Source of the DNA: JAEXOD01 sp964652025 | GTDB lineage: Bacteria > Bacteroidota > Ignavibacteria > Ignavibacteriales > Melioribacteraceae | Assembly (NCBI GenBank): GCA_964652025.1 | Contig: CAZYZX010000003.1 | Span: 62,001 to 126,000, forward strand | Reading direction: 5' to 3' | DNA length: 64,000 nucleotides | Notes under the pieces: generated by a model | The model's input: only the letters and a program-made list of their open reading frames with translations | The model's database searches: none | What the model was told of the DNA's origin: nothing | Position numbers and translations under genes: made by a program | In this document: positions 26,730 through 36,683 of the stretch, one piece after another | How the letters are laid out: the number at the start of each line of letters is the position of its first letter | Numbering within the stretch: the first letter of the stretch is position 1

Positions 26730-27831
26730 ACTTACCTTGCTTAATGTTAAAAATTGCACTATTAAAATTTTTTGCAATTCGGCTAACATCAGAAAAATCG
26801 GTTGCTGTAATAAAAGATTGTCCAATATTTTTTAAATATTCGCTTATTCTTTCAGAGCGGAATGTATCCAACTCTCCAAAAACGTCATCCATTAAAAAAA
26901 CGGGATTATCGTTTATTAATTCTTTTATATAAAAAAACTGCCCAAACTTTAAAGCTATTTGAAAGGTTTTATGCTGCCCTTGACTACCAAACTTTTTAAG
27001 CTCTAAATCATTTATCTTAAACATAAAATCATCTCTATGCGGTCCAACTAAATTAGTACACCTTTTTAGCTCGTCATTTCTTCTTTTTTGCAGCTTTTCC
27101 TTAAATTGGTCCTCTATATTTTTATCTCGGTTTATTTCACCATAAGTTAAATAATCTATACTTGGGGTTTCGCTATTACCTAAAATATTTTGGTAAGTAT
27201 CTTTTATTTTATTATTAAAATTCTCAACAAATTCAAATCGATATTTTATTAATTGGCTACCATACTTAACTAAGTTCTCGCTCCAAACATCAAGCTCGCT
27301 TAATAAAGCAGAGCTATAATTTAAGCTAATTTGATTTAACAATGCTGAGCGCTGTTTTAACGTTTTGTTATAGTCTAATAACGTTAGTAGATAATTTTTG
27401 CTTGTTAAAGAAATAACAGAATCTACAAATTTTCTTCTATCGGCAGGGCTGCCTTTTGTTATATAGTGGTCGCTTGGTGTAATAGTTACAACTGGAAATT
27501 TTCCTATTATATCGGCAGCCTGTGTTATTTGTTTCCCTTCTAAGAAATATGCTTTTTTATTTGTTAATTTATCATAAGATATTATTGATGAATAATTAGT
27601 AATAGTAGCCATACTTCCATAAATTTTAAAGTAATCTGCTTCAAAATTTACAGCATCGCTATCCGATAGTTGCAACATATTTTTAGTTGTAGCTAAATAA
27701 TATATCGCTTCTAAAATGGAAGTTTTACCTTCCCCATTTCCACCAATAATAAAGTTTATGTCTTTTGTAAAACTTAACTGCGTATTTTTATGTAGCCTAA
27801 AGTTTATTAACTCTATTTCATTAATTGTCAT
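26719..27831 (-). CDS. recF: DNA replication and repair protein RecF
   Basis: A 370-residue SMC-like ATPase that, with RecO and RecR, loads RecA at gapped DNA. Walker A is GGNGEGKTS (about 29-37), the signature is KKFGSQGQHKTFQIAL, and Walker B is PVFLMDDVFGELD. NFRLHKN near the N-terminus is the usual RecF beginning. The start overlaps the 3' end of dnaN by 11 bp and its stop overlaps the start of the dciA-like gene, so the three are tightly coupled. Confidence 0.96.
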   Translation of the reverse strand: MTINEIELINFRLHKNTQLSFTKDINFIIGGNGEGKTSILEAIYYLATTKNMLQLSDSDAVNFEADYFKIYGSMATITNYSSIISYDKLTNKKAYFLEGKQITQAADIIGKFPVVTITPSDHYITKGSPADRRKFVDSVISLTSKNYLLTLLDYNKTLKQRSALLNQISLNYSSALLSELDVWSENLVKYGSQLIKYRFEFVENFNNKIKDTYQNILGNSETPSIDYLTYGEINRDKNIEDQFKEKLQKRRNDELKRCTNLVGPHRDDFMFKINDLELKKFGSQGQHKTFQIALKFGQFFYIKELINDNPVFLMDDVFGELDTFRSERISEYLKNIGQSFITATDFSDVSRIAKNFNSAIFNIKQGKFVE

Positions 27832-28963
27832 TTCTTTTGTTTATCCGCATTGGCATAACAAGAACTAATAAGTCCTCGTTAGGATTATTTTCACTATAAC
27901 TTAACAATATCGGTTTAGTAGGTTCTTTAATCTTTAAAATTAAATCATCATTAGTATCCATATGGGCAACAGCATCTAATAAGTGACCGCAATTAAACCC
28001 TATTTCCATTGGTATTCCGGTATATTTACAAGGTATTACTTCGTTTAAGTTAAACATATTGTTTTTCATATCCAATGCAGCTATATCTAACTTATTAGTT
28101 TCTAACCTAAACAAAATCTTCTTCATGTCATCGTAAACAGCAAAAGCATATAATCTGCTTAGTACTTCATACAAATCTTTTCTATTAACTTTTACAACAA
28201 TTTCATTATCTAATAAAAGCACTGTTTCATAATTTGGGAATTTATCTTTAATTAAACGTGTATATAAAACATAATTTTCTGATTTTATAATTGCAAAATC
28301 GTGTATTACAGAAAGATTAAACTCAGCTGTTTCTAAAATTTTGCTTATTACTTGTAAGCTTTTTTTAGGGATATTTAGCTGTACTGGTTTTTCTAATTGA
28401 ATATCAAACAAGGTGGTTCTTATTAATCGGTATCCATCTGTTCCAACTACTCTTAAACCATCTTCCTTAAAGTCAAAAAGTAACCCCATCATAGCAGGTT
28501 TTATATTATCTTGTAATAAATAACTTGTATCATCTATTACCTTTTTAAGCCTTTTTCCACTTAAATTAATCTCAAAACTTGGCTCTTCTTCACTAGGTAA
28601 GTCTAATATATAGTTTTCTCTATCTAAAATATTAAACTCGTATTTAGCACTTGATGTTATAATAGTTACTTTTTTATTTGGTATTACATTAAACGAAATG
28701 CGTTTATCTTTAAATGATTTTATTATGTTATTTAGATAACCAGCATTAATTAAAAAGCTTGTTTCAAGATATTCTTCTGTTGTAATTATACCAATTTCAG
28801 CCGATAATAAAATACCTACATCCGCAGCAAATATTTTTAAAGTATTATCTTTAACTTCAATTAAAAAATTTTGATATTCTTCTATTGGTGACTTTGAATT
28901 AGTTACTGAATATAGCTTGGGAACTATCTTATTAAGTTCTGCACTATTAACTTTAAATTCCAT
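27821..28963 (-). CDS. dnaN: DNA polymerase III beta subunit (sliding clamp)
   Basis: A 380-residue clamp with the three-domain repeat pattern. Recognisable segments are KSPIEEYQNFLIEV in domain I, VGTDGYRLIRTTL in domain II and the closing VLVMPMRINKR (usual end VMPMRL). It leads the dnaN-recF-dciA-gyrB-gyrA run. The expected upstream neighbour dnaA is absent: a divergent recQ-like gene begins 120 bp away. No convincing DnaA-box cluster is seen in 28964-29083. Confidence 0.97.
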   Translation of the reverse strand: MEFKVNSAELNKIVPKLYSVTNSKSPIEEYQNFLIEVKDNTLKIFAADVGILLSAEIGIITTEEYLETSFLINAGYLNNIIKSFKDKRISFNVIPNKKVTIITSSAKYEFNILDRENYILDLPSEEEPSFEINLSGKRLKKVIDDTSYLLQDNIKPAMMGLLFDFKEDGLRVVGTDGYRLIRTTLFDIQLEKPVQLNIPKKSLQVISKILETAEFNLSVIHDFAIIKSENYVLYTRLIKDKFPNYETVLLLDNEIVVKVNRKDLYEVLSRLYAFAVYDDMKKILFRLETNKLDIAALDMKNNMFNLNEVIPCKYTGIPMEIGFNCGHLLDAVAHMDTNDDLILKIKEPTKPILLSYSENNPNEDLLVLVMPMRINKRNDN

Positions 28964-29083
28964 TTTTTTACTCCAAAATTAAATAACTAATATACCAAAA
29001 TTTTTAATAATTTTCAATTTATAAAGCAATTTGTTTATAACATTTTTTAATTTATTTTAGCTATAACTAATTTTAAAAAACGT

Positions 29084-30517
29084 ATGACCGCTGAAGAAAT
29101 ATTAAAAAAATTTTTTGGACATAATAGTTTTATTGGGATACAAAAAGAGGTAATAAATACCTTAGTCAACAAGCATAAAAATTGCTTAGTAATTATGCCA
29201 ACTGGTGGTGGAAAATCTTTATGTTACCAAGTGCCTGCACTTATGTTTAATGGCAAAACTATTGTTATTAGCCCTTTAATTGCCTTAATGCAAGACCAAG
29301 TTGATAAATTAAAGAAATTGGGGATAAAAGCAGATTTTATAAACTCTACAGTTTCTGCTGAACAAAAACAATTAAGACTAAACAACTTTGTTTACGGCGA
29401 TACTATAATTTTATATGTAACACCAGAACGTTTTAGAAAAAAAGATTTTGTAGAAACTATTAAACAAGCAAAAATAGACCTTCTTGCTGTTGATGAAGCT
29501 CATTGTATAAGTAAATGGGGAAACGATTTTAGACCAGATTATAGCAGAATTGCAGAGTTTAGGGAAATTATTAATAACCCTTTAACAATTGCTTTAACTG
29601 CAACTGCCACAAAACAAGTGCAAGATGATATTATTATAAAATTGGGGCTAAATGCAAACGAAATAAAGCTTTTTCATACGGGTATAAATCGACCAAATTT
29701 ACGTTTAGAAGCTGTTGACGTTTACGATGATAAACAAACCCTTAAACAAATTTTTAATATTTTGGATAATTACCCTGGAAGTGGTATAATTTACTTTTCT
29801 TTAATCAAAAAATTAGAGCTGTTTAGTAATTATCTTAGGTCAAATGGATATAAGCATAAAATTTATCACGGTAAGCTTAGCCCAATTGAAAGAAAAAACA
29901 CACAGCGTGACTTTTTAAGTGGAAAAGAAAAATTAATTTTAGCTACAAATGCTTTTGGTATGGGGATAGATAAGCCTGATATTCGTTTTGTTATACATGC
30001 AGAAATCCCTTCTTCTGTGGAATCTTATTATCAAGAAATTGGACGCGCTGGAAGAGATGGAAAACCCGCTATTTGTAAATTACTTTATAATCCAAACGAT
30101 ATCTATACCCAAACAGAATTTATTAATTTTTCTAATCCTAGTGCAGATTTCTATTTTAGATTATATAATTTACTGATTACTAAAAGTGAAGAAATAAACA
30201 GCATGGGGATAGATTTTTTACGTGAGGAATTATCTTACAAAAACAAATTTGATTATCGACTTGAAACAGCACTTGCCATGTTAGATAGATACAGTGTAAC
30301 TGAAGGTGAAATTGAAAACAAAAATTTAACAGTAGTTGGTCAGTTACCAAAAGAATTAACAGACGAAAATTTAATAAAACAAAAATTTATTGAAGATAAC
30401 AAAAAGCTACTTGCAATGGTAAACTACTTTAAAACAAAAGATTGCCGAAGAGTTTACATTAGCAACTATTTTGGATTTTATGATGAACCAAAATGCAATA
30501 ATTGCGATAACGACTAA
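29084..30517 (+). CDS. short RecQ-type ATP-dependent DNA helicase
   Basis: A 477-residue superfamily 2 helicase. Motifs seen are the Q-region FIGIQKEVINTL, Walker A TGGGKS, DEAH box AVDEAHCISKWG, TATATKQVQDDI and, in the second lobe, LATNAFGMGIDKPDIRFVIH and QEIGRAGRDG. The RecQ zinc region is present but cut short: CRRVYISNYFG then KCNNCDND and stop, giving three cysteines instead of four. The winged-helix and HRDC domains of long RecQ are missing. Short RecQ paralogues are common in Bacteroidota relatives. It diverges from dnaN and ends 1 bp from a convergent PPK2 gene. Confidence 0.9.
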   Translation: MTAEEILKKFFGHNSFIGIQKEVINTLVNKHKNCLVIMPTGGGKSLCYQVPALMFNGKTIVISPLIALMQDQVDKLKKLGIKADFINSTVSAEQKQLRLNNFVYGDTIILYVTPERFRKKDFVETIKQAKIDLLAVDEAHCISKWGNDFRPDYSRIAEFREIINNPLTIALTATATKQVQDDIIIKLGLNANEIKLFHTGINRPNLRLEAVDVYDDKQTLKQIFNILDNYPGSGIIYFSLIKKLELFSNYLRSNGYKHKIYHGKLSPIERKNTQRDFLSGKEKLILATNAFGMGIDKPDIRFVIHAEIPSSVESYYQEIGRAGRDGKPAICKLLYNPNDIYTQTEFINFSNPSADFYFRLYNLLITKSEEINSMGIDFLREELSYKNKFDYRLETALAMLDRYSVTEGEIENKNLTVVGQLPKELTDENLIKQKFIEDNKKLLAMVNYFKTKDCRRVYISNYFGFYDEPKCNNCDND

Positions 30518-30518
30518 A

Positions 30519-31376
30519 CTAATAAACTTTAGGAATAAATGTTTGGTCTGTAATCGGCGGTCTAACGTAACCAGTATCTTTCTGCCTTTCTGGCAAAACT
30601 ATTTTAGGATGTTCTATTTCCTGATATGGAATTAAACTTAATAAATGGCAAATTAAATTTAACCTTGCACGCCTTTTATCATCGCTATCCACAACATACC
30701 ATGGTGCTTGTTTAATATCAGTATAAGCAAACATTTGGTCTTTAGCTTTGCTATATTCCACCCATCGGCTGCGTGCTTCTACATCCATTGGACTTAATTT
30801 CCATTGCTTTGTTGGGTCGTTTATTCTATCCTGAAATCTCTTTTCCTGCTCTTCGTCGCTAACAGAAAACCAATACTTTATTAATAAAATACCACTTCTA
30901 ACTAACATTCGTTCAAACTCTGGGCAGCTGCGTAAAAATTCCTCATATTCTGCATCAGAACAAAAGCCCATAACACGCTCAACTCCGGCTCGGTTATACC
31001 AACTTCTATCAAACATAACCATTTCTCCAGCAGATGGAAGGTGTGCAACATATCTTTGAAAATACCATTGTGTGCGCTCTTTTTCAGTAGGTTTATCTAA
31101 TGCAACAACTCGACAATAACGAGGATTTAAAAACTGCGTTATAGACTTAATTGCACCACCTTTACCTGCAGCATCGCGTCCTTCAAATATTATTACAACT
31201 TTTAAACCTTTATATTTTATCCACTCCTGCATCTTCACTAATTCAATAGATAGCTTTTCTAATTCGTGCTCGTAAAACTTTTTACTTAATTTCTCTTCTT
31301 TACCGTTTTTATGTTTATTTTCGGCAAGTGCTTTCTCTTTGTGCTCTTTTTTCTTCTCTTTTTTATTGTGAGACAT
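30519..31376 (-). CDS. polyphosphate kinase 2 (PPK2) family protein
   Basis: A 285-residue kinase that moves phosphate between polyphosphate and nucleotides. Walker A is GRDAAGKGGAIK, followed by the family strings RYCRVVALDKPTEKERTQWY, HLPSAGEMVMFDRSWYNRAG, Walker B within it, and the lid RINDPTKQWKLSPMD. The first 35 residues are a highly charged Lys/Glu/His extension. Whether it makes NTP from polyP or the reverse cannot be told from the motifs alone. It is convergent with recQ, with no terminator in the 1-bp gap. Confidence 0.92.
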   Translation of the reverse strand: MSHNKKEKKKEHKEKALAENKHKNGKEEKLSKKFYEHELEKLSIELVKMQEWIKYKGLKVVIIFEGRDAAGKGGAIKSITQFLNPRYCRVVALDKPTEKERTQWYFQRYVAHLPSAGEMVMFDRSWYNRAGVERVMGFCSDAEYEEFLRSCPEFERMLVRSGILLIKYWFSVSDEEQEKRFQDRINDPTKQWKLSPMDVEARSRWVEYSKAKDQMFAYTDIKQAPWYVVDSDDKRRARLNLICHLLSLIPYQEIEHPKIVLPERQKDTGYVRPPITDQTFIPKVY

Positions 31377-31464
31377 ATTCGACCAATTAATTTATTATTT
31401 TTAATTAATAAATTTAGTATATTATAACTAGTCAAAATTTAATTTTTTATAATTACTTTTCAAA

Positions 31465-33816
31465 ATGAAAAATTTATATTTTATAATTTTTTTTAATTTA
31501 TTTTCATTTAATGCATATTCACAAACCCAAGCAATTAAAAATACTACGGATTTTAAGGAAATTAATGCATTAATAGATTCCGCCCGATTATATGTTGCAA
31601 ATAAACCCTCGCAAGCAATAATTTTTGGTGAAAAAGCCCTTGAGCTTTGTAAAAAAAATAACTACTACGAAGGACAAACAACAACGCTAAAACTATTAGC
31701 TTCTGCAAATAGAAATTTAGATAATTATTCTGCTTCTTTAAACTACTTGTTTACAGCTTTAGAACTTGACAAGAAAAATAATAGCGAACTAAATATTGCT
31801 ATAACTTACAATGATATTGGTTTAATTTATTTTAGACTAAATGACTATGATAAAGCATTAAAAAATTATTACAATTCCTTACAATTAGCCGAAAAAATAC
31901 ATAACTTTAAACTACTACCAAACGTATATAATAATATTGGAACTGTTTACCAAACTAATGGAGAGTTTGACCGAGCAGAAAGTTTTATGACTAAAGCTCT
32001 AAAAATTTTTGAAGAGAGAAAAGATAGCATTGGTATATCCAGATTATTGAACAATCTCGGATTTTTAAATGAAACTAGAGGGGATAATAATGCAGCTCTT
32101 CAGTATTATCTAAAAGCTTTAGAAATAAAAAGAAGATTTAACAATAAGCCAGATATTACTAACACACTTCAAAATATTGCAAGCATTTACTTAAACCTTA
32201 ATCGCCCAGATGAAGCCATAAAACTATTAAATGAGTCAATAGCTACTGCTAAAGAAATATCCAATCAAAGATTATTAGCTGATGGTTATTTGCTTTTAAC
32301 TTTTGCATATTACTTTAAACAAGATACCAAAAACAGCTTAAATTATAAAAATTTATATTACAAAATTAGCGAAGAAATAAAACGCCAAGACCAGAAAAAG
32401 AAAATTGCAGAAATTGTTGTAAAAACTGACCTTGAGCAAAAACAAAAACAAAACGAATATTTGTCTAATCTAACTCGGTTACAGCAAATATATTTTACTA
32501 TAATAGCAATTATTTTTGGATTAATTGTTATTTCTTTAATTATTATGTACCGAAAAACCCGTAACATTAATAGGCAGTTAATAGATAGCTCTAATCAAAC
32601 AAAGCGAAGAGTAGTGTTTATAGAAAACCTTAGTAAGTTTTCTACCGAGCTTATTAATATAGAATTAGATAAAATTGATACTAAAATTACAGAGGCTTTA
32701 CAATTTATAACTAATTTTACAAATAACAAGTTTACAGCTTTATATTCCTTAGTAGAAAAAAAATTTAGCTTAAGGTATTGTTATGTTTATCCCGATTTCT
32801 TTTTTAAACTTAAAGAAATAAATATTGATAAAAACACCGAAAAAATTTTTTCACCTTTATTTCTAGATCATACAAACTCAATTGAAAAAAATTTATTGCC
32901 AGAAGAATTTGTTGAGCTAATAGACCAAAATATTAATAGGTTACATGTTGTTCCCATCAAAATTGAAGGGAAATTATGGGGAATAATTATTATTGGCTCA
33001 GAATATGAAAAAGCAAGACTAAGCGAAGAAGAGGAAAGTATTTTTAAATTAACAGGAGACGTTCTAACTAATGCTATTAAAAGAAAAATTAACGAAGAAC
33101 GTTTAGTTGTTTATTCAAAAGAATTGGAAGAAATAAACAAAAGTAAAGATAAATTTTACTCAATGGTTTCGCATGATTTAAAAAGTCCTTTCCAAGGTTT
33201 ATTAGGCATGACCTCTTTTATTATTAGCGAAGTTGATTCTTTATCTAAACAAGAAATTAAAGAGCTTGTTGGCAGCATAGAAAACAGTGCAAGAAATTTA
33301 TTTAGTTTATTAGAAAATTTACTTAATTGGACTCGATTTGAACTTGGGCGCATCCAATTTTTCCCCGAGAATTTTACTTTATATTCATTAATTTCTGAGA
33401 TATTACTTTTACTAAAAAGTATTGCAGATAAAAAACAGATTGAAATTAAAATTGATGTTAAAGAAGATTTTATGCTTTTTGCAGATAGAAAGATGTTTTA
33501 CTCTATTTTATCCAATTTAATTATAAATGGATTAAAGTTTACAAAACCAAATGGCACTATTACTATTTCTGCCTATAAAACATTATCTCAATCAATAATT
33601 TCTGTTTGTGATACAGGTATTGGAATGACAAAAGAACAAATAGATAACTTATTTGATATAACCAAAATAAGCTCATCTACTGGTACAAATAACGAAAAAG
33701 GAACTGGTTTAGGGTTGCTTTTAGTTGGAGAAATGGTTGAAATGCACAAAGGGGAAATAGAAATTGATTCTACACCCGAAAAAGGGACATGCATTACTAT
33801 TTCTATTCCTCAATAA
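31465..33816 (+). CDS. TPR-domain sensor histidine kinase
   Basis: A 783-residue membrane kinase. A signal peptide (1-20) leads into an extracytoplasmic region of about seven TPR units (30-300; for example YNNIGTVYQTNGEFDRAESF). A coiled segment and one membrane helix follow (about 342-362), then a GAF-like domain (about 385-540). The phospho-acceptor is His570 in MVSHDLKSPFQGLLG, and the ATP domain has DTGIGMTKEQI and GTGLGLLL. The kinase core closely resembles that of the converging neighbour, whose H-box is SHDLRSPFQGMLG, so the two are paralogues. It carries no receiver or DNA-binding domain. The signal is unknown. The stop overlaps the neighbour's 3' end by 7 bp. Confidence 0.92.
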   Translation: MKNLYFIIFFNLFSFNAYSQTQAIKNTTDFKEINALIDSARLYVANKPSQAIIFGEKALELCKKNNYYEGQTTTLKLLASANRNLDNYSASLNYLFTALELDKKNNSELNIAITYNDIGLIYFRLNDYDKALKNYYNSLQLAEKIHNFKLLPNVYNNIGTVYQTNGEFDRAESFMTKALKIFEERKDSIGISRLLNNLGFLNETRGDNNAALQYYLKALEIKRRFNNKPDITNTLQNIASIYLNLNRPDEAIKLLNESIATAKEISNQRLLADGYLLLTFAYYFKQDTKNSLNYKNLYYKISEEIKRQDQKKKIAEIVVKTDLEQKQKQNEYLSNLTRLQQIYFTIIAIIFGLIVISLIIMYRKTRNINRQLIDSSNQTKRRVVFIENLSKFSTELINIELDKIDTKITEALQFITNFTNNKFTALYSLVEKKFSLRYCYVYPDFFFKLKEINIDKNTEKIFSPLFLDHTNSIEKNLLPEEFVELIDQNINRLHVVPIKIEGKLWGIIIIGSEYEKARLSEEEESIFKLTGDVLTNAIKRKINEERLVVYSKELEEINKSKDKFYSMVSHDLKSPFQGLLGMTSFIISEVDSLSKQEIKELVGSIENSARNLFSLLENLLNWTRFELGRIQFFPENFTLYSLISEILLLLKSIADKKQIEIKIDVKEDFMLFADRKMFYSILSNLIINGLKFTKPNGTITISAYKTLSQSIISVCDTGIGMTKEQIDNLFDITKISSSTGTNNEKGTGLGLLLVGEMVEMHKGEIEIDSTPEKGTCITISIPQ

Positions 33817-36230
33817 ATTTTTTCTTCTACTCTTAAAGTAAATTTAGTTCCTATACCAACTATACTTTTTATTTGCAAATCCCATTTGTGTAAGTCAATA
33901 AACTCTTTACATAATATTAAACCAAGCCCTGTGCCTCTTTCGTTATTGGTTCCAAGTTTTGTTCTAAGTTTATCTACTTTAAATAAACCATTAAGCGTAT
34001 CTTCATCCATTCCAATTCCAGAATCTTCAATAATAATAAATTTTTTATCATGCTTTTGCAAGGCAGAAATAGTAATAACCCCACCAGATTTTGTAAACTT
34101 AATTGAATTACTTAGTAAGTTATTAATTATAGATTTTAACATGTCTATATCAGCATAAAAAGTAAAATCGGGGGGTATATTACGCTCTAAAAATATACCT
34201 TTTTTATTAGCATTTAATTCAAGGATAGATAAAATAGGTTCCACAATATCTTTAAAATTTATTAAGGTTAAATTAGTAGTTGTTTTACCACGTTGTACAT
34301 TTGCCCAAGTTAGTAAATTTTCCAAAAGATTATATTGATTACGCAGCAACACATTAAGATTACCGATAACTCTTTGTAATTCATCTTTAGATATTTCATC
34401 TAAACTATCATTAAGAATATCAAAGTAACCCAACATACCTTGGAAAGGGCTGCGTAAATCGTGCGAAATTATAGAAAATAACATATCTTTTGCTTCAATA
34501 GATTCTTTTAACTTATTCTCGCTTTGTACTAAACTATCTTCTATTATAATTCTGTTTAACGCAAGTGCAGCTTGGTGCATAAAAGCATCAATAATCTCTA
34601 TATCCTCTAACTTGTAACTATCTTTCATTATTATAATAGCACTTCCTAAAAGATTATCATCTTTTTTCATTCCACATACATATACAGAATCTATATTAAA
34701 AGTTTTTTCAAGAACCTTAATAACAGAATGTGGTAATGTATTAAGTGAAATCTCTGTAAGCCCACCAGGTACTTTTATAGTCTTTCCCTTATTTAATCTA
34801 TTAAGAGCTACCTCATTTAGTTTAGTTTTTCGTTCAAGTACAGTTCCATTTAACATTTTACTTAAAGTATCAAAATTTTCTTTAATACCCGCAATATATT
34901 TAACAATTGTAATATCACCTTCGATTCTGCTAATAACTAAATAACTATTAGGAATAAGTTTAATTAAATTTTCACCTATAATTTTATAAATATTATTACC
35001 CTGTTCATATTCCAAAAAAGAAAGTGCTGTTTGATTAATTATTTCTATATTCTTTTTGTATCTTTCAATACTTTCAATCATCTTTTTTCTTTCAGTATTA
35101 TCGCGGGTAACACCCATTATAACAAAGTCTTCAATTAAGTGGTCATAAATAAATCCTGCGTTTATTTCACCACATTTAATTTCACCATTTTTAGTAATAA
35201 AATCTAGTTCAAGATTTTCGGTTTTTAATCGTTCTAGATCTTTTGTTTCTTCATAAATATACATTTTATTAGTAAATATTTTCTTAACTTCCAAAACTGA
35301 TTCTTCTGTTGCATACTCTTCAAGTCTCATATTTAGAATTTCATCAGGTGTGTATCCTAAAAAGTTATAAATAGCTTTGTTACAATACAACAGATTAAAA
35401 GATGTATCCATTTTCCAAATTACATCCAAACTGTTTTCAGCAATTAATTTATATTTTTCTTGATTGTAATCGCGTTCTTTTTCTATTTGCTTTATTTCAC
35501 TTAGGTCTAAACCCGTGCAAATAAAACCTAAAAAATCCCCATTCCTATCGTAATATGGTGCAGCTTTTTCATAAATAGTGTATCCTAAAATAAGTTCATA
35601 TTCTACAGCATAAGGCTTTTTGTTTAAGTAGCTTTTATCATATAGGTCTAAAATATCATTAAAGTATAATGGGTCTATAAAATTTAAAATGCTTTTATTA
35701 TGTAATTCTTCATTTTGTAGGTCAAAAATACTTAATAAAAGCTTATTTGCGTAAACAAAATTTTTATTAATATCTGTTAACCATATATAGATTGGTGCAT
35801 TTTCGGAAAGTAGCCTAAATTTTTCCTCACTCTCAAAAATCTGTTGTTTCAATTTTTCTCTTTCAATAGCAGCAATTACAGATAATTGAAGCATTTTATC
35901 ATTTATTTTCCCTTTTACCAAATACTCTTGTGCTCCATATCTAGCTGCTTTAATAGCAGTTTCTTCGTCATCTATGCCCGATAAAATAATTATTGGGGAA
36001 TTACTAAAAAGTGCTTTCACCTTTAAAAAAGTGTCTATACCCTTACTATCTGGTAAAGTAAGGTCCAATAATATTACATCTGGTTTTAAGTTGTTTTTAT
36101 TATTTATTAATTCTGTAAGAGAAATAAAATGCCGATAAACATAATTGTTATTAGGAAAATTATTTAGATATTCTTTTACTAAAAAGGCATCGCCTAAATT
36201 GTCCTCAATTAAAACAAGTTCCTTTTCCAT
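33810..36230 (-). CDS. receiver-PAS-PAS-GAF histidine kinase
   Basis: An 806-residue soluble hybrid kinase. The N-terminal receiver (1-120) keeps the phospho-acceptor Asp (ILLDLTLPDSKG). Two PAS domains lie at about 135-250 and 265-385, the second ending MGVTRDNTERKKM. A GAF-like region (about 400-570) is followed by the H-box with His590 (IISHDLRSPFQGMLG), an ATP domain (DSGIGMDEDTL, GTGLGLIL) and no output domain. An N-terminal receiver means another kinase probably feeds it; the upstream stand-alone receiver and 1196-residue kinase on the same strand are the obvious partners. It follows the receiver gene by 26 bp. Confidence 0.92.
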   Translation of the reverse strand: MEKELVLIEDNLGDAFLVKEYLNNFPNNNYVYRHFISLTELINNKNNLKPDVILLDLTLPDSKGIDTFLKVKALFSNSPIIILSGIDDEETAIKAARYGAQEYLVKGKINDKMLQLSVIAAIEREKLKQQIFESEEKFRLLSENAPIYIWLTDINKNFVYANKLLLSIFDLQNEELHNKSILNFIDPLYFNDILDLYDKSYLNKKPYAVEYELILGYTIYEKAAPYYDRNGDFLGFICTGLDLSEIKQIEKERDYNQEKYKLIAENSLDVIWKMDTSFNLLYCNKAIYNFLGYTPDEILNMRLEEYATEESVLEVKKIFTNKMYIYEETKDLERLKTENLELDFITKNGEIKCGEINAGFIYDHLIEDFVIMGVTRDNTERKKMIESIERYKKNIEIINQTALSFLEYEQGNNIYKIIGENLIKLIPNSYLVISRIEGDITIVKYIAGIKENFDTLSKMLNGTVLERKTKLNEVALNRLNKGKTIKVPGGLTEISLNTLPHSVIKVLEKTFNIDSVYVCGMKKDDNLLGSAIIIMKDSYKLEDIEIIDAFMHQAALALNRIIIEDSLVQSENKLKESIEAKDMLFSIISHDLRSPFQGMLGYFDILNDSLDEISKDELQRVIGNLNVLLRNQYNLLENLLTWANVQRGKTTTNLTLINFKDIVEPILSILELNANKKGIFLERNIPPDFTFYADIDMLKSIINNLLSNSIKFTKSGGVITISALQKHDKKFIIIEDSGIGMDEDTLNGLFKVDKLRTKLGTNNERGTGLGLILCKEFIDLHKWDLQIKSIVGIGTKFTLRVEEKIY

Positions 36231-36256
36231 AATTCATTAGTTATAAATAATTTTAT

Positions 36257-36682
36257 TTAATTAGGTAATTTAACAATTGTTAACCAAAATTCCTCAATAG
36301 ATTTTATCACATTTAAAAATTGTTCTAAATCAATTGGTTTGGTAATATAGCAATTAGCATGTAAGTCGTAAGATTTAATAATATCTTCTTCTGCTTTAGA
36401 AGATGTTAAAATAACAATAGGTATTCGCTTTAAATTTTCATCTTCTTTTACTTTTTTAAGAACTTCTCTACCATCAATTAATGGCAAATTTAAGTCAAGC
36501 AAAACTATATCTGGCTTAGGATTGTTTGGATCAAAAATATAATCCAATGCTTCTTTACCATTATGAACTACGTTAAGCCTATTTAATACCTTAGCTTCTT
36601 TTAAAGCCATTTTTGTAAGTTGAATATCCCCCTGATTATCCTCTGCTAATAAAATTTCAATTGGCCTTGTACTCTTTTCCAA
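36257..36682 (-). CDS. stand-alone response regulator receiver (Rcp1-like)
   Basis: A receiver-only protein of about 141 residues with no output domain. It has LLAEDNQGDIQLTKMAL, the phospho-acceptor Asp in IVLLDLNLPLIDG, and the conserved Thr/Lys in VILTSSKAEED and YITKPIDLEQF. The EDNxGD start and long-loop receiver are typical of Rcp1-type regulators that pair with phytochrome-like kinases. The likely start is TTG at 36682, with AAGGGGA about nine bases upstream; that ribosome site lies within the 3' end of the kinase gene, so translation is coupled. It probably relays phosphate from the upstream kinase, perhaps to the receiver-containing kinase downstream. Confidence 0.9.
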   Translation of the reverse strand: MEKSTRPIEILLAEDNQGDIQLTKMALKEAKVLNRLNVVHNGKEALDYIFDPNNPKPDIVLLDLNLPLIDGREVLKKVKEDENLKRIPIVILTSSKAEEDIIKSYDLHANCYITKPIDLEQFLNVIKSIEEFWLTIVKLPN

Positions 36683-36683
36683 T

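Noticed and set aside
28964..29083. Origin of replication between dnaN and recQ
   Set aside because: Only a loose match to a DnaA box (TTTATAACA) is present and dnaA is not adjacent.
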